From positions 1 through 64,000 of the forward strand of contig CAKSUT010000003.1 in assembly GCA_934502885.1 (NCBI GenBank): a stretch of DNA of 64,000 nucleotides, in the 5' to 3' direction. The notes under the pieces were generated by a model. That model was not told the origin of the DNA, searched no databases, and saw only the letters and a program-made list of their open reading frames with translations. The stretch comes from an uncultured Eubacteriales bacterium. GTDB taxonomy: Bacteria; Bacillota; Clostridia; Oscillospirales; CAG-382. Position numbers and translations under genes: made by a program. This document shows, one piece after another, positions 59,631 to 64,000 of the stretch. Numbering within the stretch: position 1 is the stretch's first letter; every line of letters starts with the position of its first letter.

Positions 59631-59775
59631 GTTGAGTTCTCCTTTCTTTTGTTTGGCATAAAATGGTGTGGATTCGACAACTCCTCTTCGGAGCATGACA
59701 GAAAAAACGACGCCGTCAAAGTCTGCGTTCTTGCATACCGTACCTTTCCAAGCGGTCTTATTTTCTATGGAGAGC

Positions 59776-59804
59776 ATTATATCATACATTTTTGAACAGT
59801 GCAA
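59776..59804 (-). promoter_or_regulatory. Sigma-A promoter for the M14 gene
   Basis: On the minus strand, TTGCAC (59799-59804), 17 bases, perfect TATAAT (59776-59781), giving a leader of about 140 bases with no recognised element. Confidence 0.75.
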
Positions 59805-59897
59805 CATTATACTGTTAACCATGTATAAATATGCAATTTCTTTGGTAATATACTTTCCGCAAACAGAAGAGAACCTTTGTACCAAAGCAAAGCGCAC

Positions 59898-59931
59898 AAA
59901 AAAAGTCGCCGCTCCGAAAATAAGAACGGCG
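59898..59931 (-). terminator. Terminator after the zinc dehydrogenase
   Basis: On the minus strand CGCCG pairs with CGGCG (59907-59931), followed by ACTTTTTTT. Confidence 0.75.
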
Positions 59932-59953
59932 GTAATTTATACGTTGTACGTAA

Positions 59954-60982
59954 TCAGTTTTTCGACGGAAGTATTATGAACTTTCCGAGTCTTCTCAGAT
60001 CCTTGTCGGCGAGTATCTGCGGAAGCTCCTCAAGGGACGCAAGTTTATACACCATGGACGAAACGTCTATTCTTTCGTCGTCAATCATCTCAAGCGCTCT
60101 CTTCTGCGTGTAGGGATTGATAAACGACGCCTTTATCTCAATCTCCTTCTTAAACACCTCAAAAGGCTTTATGCTTACGGTGTCGTTGGGTGCGGTGAGT
60201 CCGAAGAACATGACAATCGACTTTTTGCCGGCTATATGCACCGCCTGTTCCATCGTGGACGCACGTCCCACGCACTCTATGACTTTTGTTATTCTCGTAA
60301 CGCCGTGTGCCGCAAGAACAGCGTCAGTGTCCTCGTTTATCGGGTCTATGCAGAACTTTGCGCCGAGCTTCATGGCAAGCTCACGCTTGCTCTTTTCGGG
60401 TTCTATCGCGATAACCTGAGCCGCACCGGCGGTCTTTGCAAGCTGGAGCATAATGAGTCCTATCATGCCGCAGCCGATAACGGCGACCGTGTCGTCGGTC
60501 TTTATGTCGCAAAGGTCAATTCCGTGCATACAGCAGGCAACGGGTTCGGTCATTGCCGCATTCTCAAACGCCGTACCGTCTCCGATTTTGTATGCCTGAC
60601 TCTCGGGAATCGCACAGTATTCGGCAAATCCGCCGTTTACCGTCGTTCCGATGCCTATCATGTGTTCGCAGAAGTGACCTATCGCATTGCGGCAATAGTA
60701 GCAGCTTCCGCAGAGCTTGTTGGGGTCAACGCACACTCTGTCTCCTACCTTTATATCACGTACATTTTCGCCGACCTCCGTGACAACGCCCGCAAACTCA
60801 TGTCCGAGTACGGTTCCTCTCGGAGTTGCGGCGGCACCCTCGTCACCCTCGAAAATGTGTATGTCAGTTCCGCAGATACCGCAAGCCATAACCTTTATGA
60901 CAACCTCCTCCGCTTTCGGCGAGGGCTTTCCTATCTCCTCTATTCTCAAATCATGCTTTCCGTAAAATACAGCCGCTTTCAT
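59954..60982 (-). CDS. Zinc-dependent alcohol/polyol dehydrogenase (MDR family)
   Basis: A 342-residue medium-chain dehydrogenase of the sorbitol/threonine dehydrogenase type. Catalytic zinc ligands are in CGICGTD (about residues 34-40) and GHEFAG; the structural zinc site is CGSCYYCRNAIGHFC (about 92-106). The nucleotide fold has AVIGCGMIGLI, followed by an Asp/Glu (AIEPEK) that points to NAD. It begins three bases after the isomerase stop, with its binding site inside that gene, so the two are translated together. It would oxidise a sugar alcohol or related sugar. Confidence 0.94.
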   Translation of the reverse strand: MKAAVFYGKHDLRIEEIGKPSPKAEEVVIKVMACGICGTDIHIFEGDEGAAATPRGTVLGHEFAGVVTEVGENVRDIKVGDRVCVDPNKLCGSCYYCRNAIGHFCEHMIGIGTTVNGGFAEYCAIPESQAYKIGDGTAFENAAMTEPVACCMHGIDLCDIKTDDTVAVIGCGMIGLIMLQLAKTAGAAQVIAIEPEKSKRELAMKLGAKFCIDPINEDTDAVLAAHGVTRITKVIECVGRASTMEQAVHIAGKKSIVMFFGLTAPNDTVSIKPFEVFKKEIEIKASFINPYTQKRALEMIDDERIDVSSMVYKLASLEELPQILADKDLRRLGKFIILPSKN

Positions 60983-60985
60983 AAG

Positions 60986-61870
60986 TTACCTCTCCTTTTT
61001 GTACTCTTCAATTTTATTTATAAGAAATCTTCCCGTTTCCACGGCGAGCTTTTCGTAACAAGAGTAAAGCTCCTTGGGTTTTCCGGAGTCGAAGCCGCCG
61101 GACTCATATGTAAAGTCGCCCTTGTAGTCGATATCGGCAAGAGCCTTTGTTATCTTATCCCAGTTGCCCATACCGAAATACGGCAGGGTGTGCGAATCGT
61201 TTGCGCCGTCAACATCGTGGACATGAAGTGCTCCGAGCCGTTTTCCTCCGAGCGCACGGATAAAGTCGGCGGGATCTTCACAGCAGAGGTTTGCGTGACC
61301 TATGTCAAGACAGGCGGTGAAGCAGTCGTTGTCAAGAGTGTCGAGGTACTTTATAAACTCCGCAGGTCTCGAACAGGTCGAGTGTGATATTTTATTCATG
61401 CCGAGCATCTGCCACATATTTTCGAGCGCAACTTTTATTCCGTATTCCTCGCAGTAGGGTATCAGCTTGCGGTAAAACTCCATATTTATCTCGAAGAGCT
61501 TCTCCGGCACGCCGTCCTCGACATATTTCAGATGCTGATACGGGTGAACAACAATTGCCTTTGCGCCGAGAACAGACGCATATTTTATTGCACGGACCGT
61601 TTCGGCAAAGCGCTTTTCGGTTCTCGCTTCGTCGGCATAGCTTGTGGGGTGCGGCGAGTGAGATTGGTTGAACACAAGTCCTTTTTCGTTTGCATACTCT
61701 CTCACTCTTCTGAAGTATTCTTCGTTGTCGTCCGACTGCAAAAGCCGCATAGGTTCTCCGTCGAAGAACGAATAGTCAAGTGCGTCGTAGCCGACCTCGG
61801 CAAAAATGTCAATGGCTTTCTCTATGCCGAAAAAGTCGTGCGCCACTTTGGTCTGAATCGATAAAAGCAT
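60986..61870 (-). CDS. Sugar phosphate isomerase/epimerase (TIM barrel)
   Basis: A 294-residue xylose-isomerase-like TIM barrel protein of the AP-endonuclease 2 fold, such as IolE/IolI-type or tagatose epimerase-like enzymes. Metal-ligand segments are AIVVHPYQH, VALENMW (Glu), CLDIGHAN (Asp and His), LHVHDVDG (His) and FTYESGG (Glu). GGAGAAAG lies before the ATG. It is second in an operon between a GDPD-PHP fusion and a polyol dehydrogenase; the trio suggests breakdown of a polyol or inositol-like compound, but no substrate can be fixed. Confidence 0.9.
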   Translation of the reverse strand: MLLSIQTKVAHDFFGIEKAIDIFAEVGYDALDYSFFDGEPMRLLQSDDNEEYFRRVREYANEKGLVFNQSHSPHPTSYADEARTEKRFAETVRAIKYASVLGAKAIVVHPYQHLKYVEDGVPEKLFEINMEFYRKLIPYCEEYGIKVALENMWQMLGMNKISHSTCSRPAEFIKYLDTLDNDCFTACLDIGHANLCCEDPADFIRALGGKRLGALHVHDVDGANDSHTLPYFGMGNWDKITKALADIDYKGDFTYESGGFDSGKPKELYSCYEKLAVETGRFLINKIEEYKKER

Positions 61871-61885
61871 TGGCTTTCTCCTTTC

Positions 61886-63493
61886 TCACAAGGCGCACTG
61901 CACGGCGCACCTGTTTTTGTAGTAATACACGTTTTTAAATCCGGTTTCTCTGAGGAAATCATACACCTTATCAAAAGCGTTGGCGCAGTTTTCCGCAATG
62001 TGTGCGTCAGACGCCGTCGTGACAAGGTATCCTCCCATGCTGCGGTAAAGCTTCACGATATGCTCATTCGGCAGAAACTCGCAGTAGCCGCTTCCCTCGC
62101 TGACGCACGAGGTATTCACCTCAAGAGCAATGCCCCGCTTTATTATCTCTGCGAGTATCGTCTTTATCTTGTCCTCATATCTCTCGAGGGTGACGCCGCA
62201 GTGATACTTTCCGTTTATGTAACGGAGCGGACAGGTCATATGCGCAAGAATGTCGAAATCATGCTCACGTATCATTCTGAGCATATCGTCAAAATAACAG
62301 TCCATGTAATCGTAAATCATCTCCCGGTCAATCTCCGAGAAAATAATCTTAGAGTACGGCATATCACGTCCCTCGTATTTCACCGCATGAACAGAGCCGA
62401 CAACGACGTCGTATTTATAGTCATGCATAAGCCTTTCGGCGACGTCCGGATACCAGAACATCTCGCAGAATTCCGCGCCTCTGAATATCGGCATTCCGGT
62501 GTTTTTCCCGACCTCCGCCGCTTCGGCGTGAGAGCCGGATATTACCTTATCTATGTCAACCTCGCGGCAGTACTCTATATCGACGTGGTCGGTCACGGCA
62601 AAACCCGAGAGTCCTCTTTCCTTCGCTTTCGCCGCCATATCCGCAATGGGACACACCGAGTCGTGAGAGTTTTGGGAGTGCGTGTGCATATCGAAGCGTT
62701 TGCCGGCGTTGCGGTACGGCTTTATTCTGCCGTCGGTCTCGACGATGTACGGTGAAAAACGCTGCACTGCATTCTCGAAGTCGTTCTCGTCGGAGATTAT
62801 CCATATTCCGAGACGTGCATACTTTTTAACAAGCGATGCAAGCTTTTCGTCAGCAAACGGTATCTTCACCCACGATGTACCGCCGCACTCATACGGAAGC
62901 CAAACGGTAAGCCTGTCGTACGGAAGCAGTTCGGTGAGTCGGCGAAGCTTTTCCTCTGTCACTTCTCCGTCGTAATCTACAGACACACCGGGGACTTTTT
63001 CGAGACAGAGCTTCACGAAGTCAAGACTGTTCGACGTCACGGAAACGAGTGCGGAAAAAGGCTTTATCATATCGAAAAAGAGCCTTTGCATATGCTCCGG
63101 GAACCCTTGGATTTTGTTGTCAATCTTAAGCCGAATTCCGTTTTCCGAGGCAAACTCAAGCACATCGCCGAAAAGCGGTATTCTCTCCCCGGCGTACTTC
63201 TTTGAGAAGCCTACACCGAAGTCATAGCGGAGTGCATCGCCATAGGTTATATCGTGAATGCAAACCTTTTCCGAAAGCTCACTTCCGTCGGCATTTCTCG
63301 CCGTGCGGTTCAGATACGAATCGTGCATGACGACGATTTTTCCGTCAGAGGTATATTCAAGGTCAAGCTCAACAACGTCGTATCCTTGGACTGCGGCGCA
63401 CCTGAACGCCGACATTGTGTTCTCCGGGCATTCGCTTGCGACTCCTTTATGCGCCTGAAGCTTCGTTTTTTCCGCCGTTTGTAAATTATTCAT
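61886..63493 (-). CDS. GDPD-PHP fusion phosphodiesterase/phosphatase
   Basis: A 535-residue protein with two enzymatic domains. The first (about 10-260) is a glycerophosphodiester phosphodiesterase: AHKGVASECPENT with the catalytic His, VELDLEYTSDGKIVVMHD with the metal Glu/Asp and His. The second (about 265-535) is a PHP-type metal phosphatase like histidinol phosphatase: FDMHTHSQNSHDS, VTDHVDI, GSVHA, and SDAH late. It starts at MNNLQTAEK, with GGAG nine bases upstream. It heads the operon with the isomerase and dehydrogenase. A diester could be cut by the first domain and the product dephosphorylated by the second. Confidence 0.9.
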   Translation of the reverse strand: MNNLQTAEKTKLQAHKGVASECPENTMSAFRCAAVQGYDVVELDLEYTSDGKIVVMHDSYLNRTARNADGSELSEKVCIHDITYGDALRYDFGVGFSKKYAGERIPLFGDVLEFASENGIRLKIDNKIQGFPEHMQRLFFDMIKPFSALVSVTSNSLDFVKLCLEKVPGVSVDYDGEVTEEKLRRLTELLPYDRLTVWLPYECGGTSWVKIPFADEKLASLVKKYARLGIWIISDENDFENAVQRFSPYIVETDGRIKPYRNAGKRFDMHTHSQNSHDSVCPIADMAAKAKERGLSGFAVTDHVDIEYCREVDIDKVISGSHAEAAEVGKNTGMPIFRGAEFCEMFWYPDVAERLMHDYKYDVVVGSVHAVKYEGRDMPYSKIIFSEIDREMIYDYMDCYFDDMLRMIREHDFDILAHMTCPLRYINGKYHCGVTLERYEDKIKTILAEIIKRGIALEVNTSCVSEGSGYCEFLPNEHIVKLYRSMGGYLVTTASDAHIAENCANAFDKVYDFLRETGFKNVYYYKNRCAVQCAL

Positions 63494-63513
63494 AGAAATC
63501 ATCTCCGAAACTG

Positions 63514-63542
63514 TTGACATACTCATTAAAATCGGTTATACT
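63514..63542 (+). promoter_or_regulatory. Sigma-A promoter for the DeoR regulator
   Basis: Perfect TTGACA (63514-63519), 17 bases, TATACT (63537-63542). It faces the GDPD promoter so closely that both -10 regions are only seven bases apart. Confidence 0.85.
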
Positions 63543-63549
63543 GACAATA

Positions 63550-63578
63550 ATGATAAACCCAAATGAGCAAAATGTCAA
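63550..63578 (-). promoter_or_regulatory. Sigma-A promoter for the GDPD-isomerase-dehydrogenase operon
   Basis: On the minus strand, perfect TTGACA (63573-63578), 17 bases, TATCAT (63550-63555). Its transcription start near 63543 falls at the edge of the opposing -10 box. Confidence 0.78.
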
Positions 63579-63644
63579 GAGAAAACGTCAAAAACGGCGA
63601 AACAATCACACATTTGCGCATTTGAAGCAAAAATCGGAGGTCAT

Positions 63645-64000
63645 ATGAACAAAGAGAGAGAACGGGAAATACTGACAATGCTTCTTGCAAGCGAAAAAAA
63701 GACGCTGTCTGTTAGTGAGCTTGCAAAAAGTCTCTATACAAGCGAATCCTCGATACGGCGCGATCTCGCGAGTCTCGAGCAGAAACAGCTGATAAAGCGC
63801 ACACACGGCGGTGCGGCAATCGAAGAGAACAGCATTTCGGCACAGAAGATACCGTTCGTAATACGTGAGCTTGAGCAGAGCGACGCCAAAGTCGAAATGG
63901 CAAAGAAAGCGACGAATTACGTAAACAACTGCGACGTCATATTTCTCGACGCCTCGTCAAGCGCGTACAACCTCGTGCCGTATCTTGCCATGAAAAAAGG
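63645..64000 (+). CDS. DeoR family regulator, cut by the right edge
   Basis: The first 118 residues of a DeoR-type repressor. The N-terminal winged helix-turn-helix reads REILTMLLASEKKTLSVSELAKSL-like sequence, followed by the hallmark SESSIRRDLASLEQKQLIKR and THGGAA, and the start of a sugar-phosphate-binding domain (DVIFLDASSSAYNLVPYL). GGAGG is four bases before ATG. DeoR members usually sense a phosphorylated sugar and repress the adjacent operon, here the divergent GDPD-isomerase-dehydrogenase genes. The C-terminal half is outside the window. Confidence 0.93.
   Translation, partial: MNKEREREILTMLLASEKKTLSVSELAKSLYTSESSIRRDLASLEQKQLIKRTHGGAAIEENSISAQKIPFVIRELEQSDAKVEMAKKATNYVNNCDVIFLDASSSAYNLVPYLAMKK

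Noticed and set aside
1..64000. CRISPR arrays, insertion sequences, phage or conjugation genes
   Set aside because: No regularly spaced repeats, transposase, integrase, relaxase or phage structural genes were seen in the listed frames.

Overview
The window comes from a Gram-positive, low-oxygen bacterium of the class Clostridia (Bacillota), probably an uncultured gut or rumen type. The evidence is the gene content: HPr kinase/phosphorylase, PPi-dependent phosphofructokinase, the two-subunit GlgC/GlgD ADP-glucose pyrophosphorylase, a glycyl-radical-enzyme activase, S-layer-homology (SLH) proteins, lipoprotein solute-binding proteins and strong GGAGG ribosome binding sites. I cannot place it below class. 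The sequence has no rRNA or tRNA gene, no CRISPR array and no transposase. It has one RNA gene, the tmRNA.

Layout. 1-2693: a minus-strand row of small exported or membrane proteins of unknown function. 2835-3186: tmRNA. 3623-5561: ribulose-phosphate epimerase and PPi-phosphofructokinase. 5710-9390: ribosomal protein L28, then a three-gene carbohydrate cargo (deacetylase, GH28-like beta-helix protein, DMT exporter) bounded by a 23-base perfect direct repeat. 9623-10567: HPr kinase, ending in an array of four 8-base repeats. 10862-15641: three tandem paralogous lipoprotein solute-binding proteins, each with its own sigma-A promoter and upstream dyad. 15729-18263: orphan glycyl-radical activase and an amino-acid permease. 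18770-23401: giant SLH/beta-helix surface protein. 23674-28770: membrane protein, MurD, PLP-dependent lyase, aldose-1-epimerase-like protein and a small protein. 28927-31068: GH92. 31291-33752: GreA and a LysRS fused to a Trbp111-type tRNA-binding domain. 34102-36593: small unknown proteins. 36697-44984: glycogen operon glgB-C-D-A-P. 45245-50215: an ABC exporter pair and an ACT-ACT-metallo-beta-lactamase fusion. 50303-53947: second SLH/beta-helix protein. 54141-58010: Gfo/Idh oxidoreductase and ThuA protein, divergent from an AraC regulator and a SASA esterase. 58092-59630: M14 carboxypeptidase lipoprotein. 59954-63493: operon of zinc dehydrogenase, TIM-barrel isomerase and a GDPD-PHP fusion, divergent from a DeoR regulator cut by the right edge.

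How the genes fit together. The theme is carbohydrate capture, processing and storage. Surface beta-helix proteins and solute-binding lipoproteins face outward, several intracellular carbohydrate-active enzymes (GH92, SASA esterase, GH28-like) process oligosaccharides, HPr kinase links to catabolite control, PPi-PFK and the pentose epimerase run central metabolism, and the glg operon stores and mobilises glycogen. Sigma-A promoters are unusually easy to read: almost all have exactly 17 bases between boxes, and several use TTGCAA or TTGTAA as the -35 box.

The most interesting observations are the SBP triplet with repeated upstream dyads, the shared MHxxP module of the two SLH/beta-helix proteins, three unusual fusions (LysRS-Trbp111, ACT-ACT-MBL, GDPD-PHP), the AATTGTAC array at the end of hprK, and the duplicated promoter/leader segment bracketing the 3.5 kb cargo upstream of rpmB. 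Everything here was read by eye; no database search was run.
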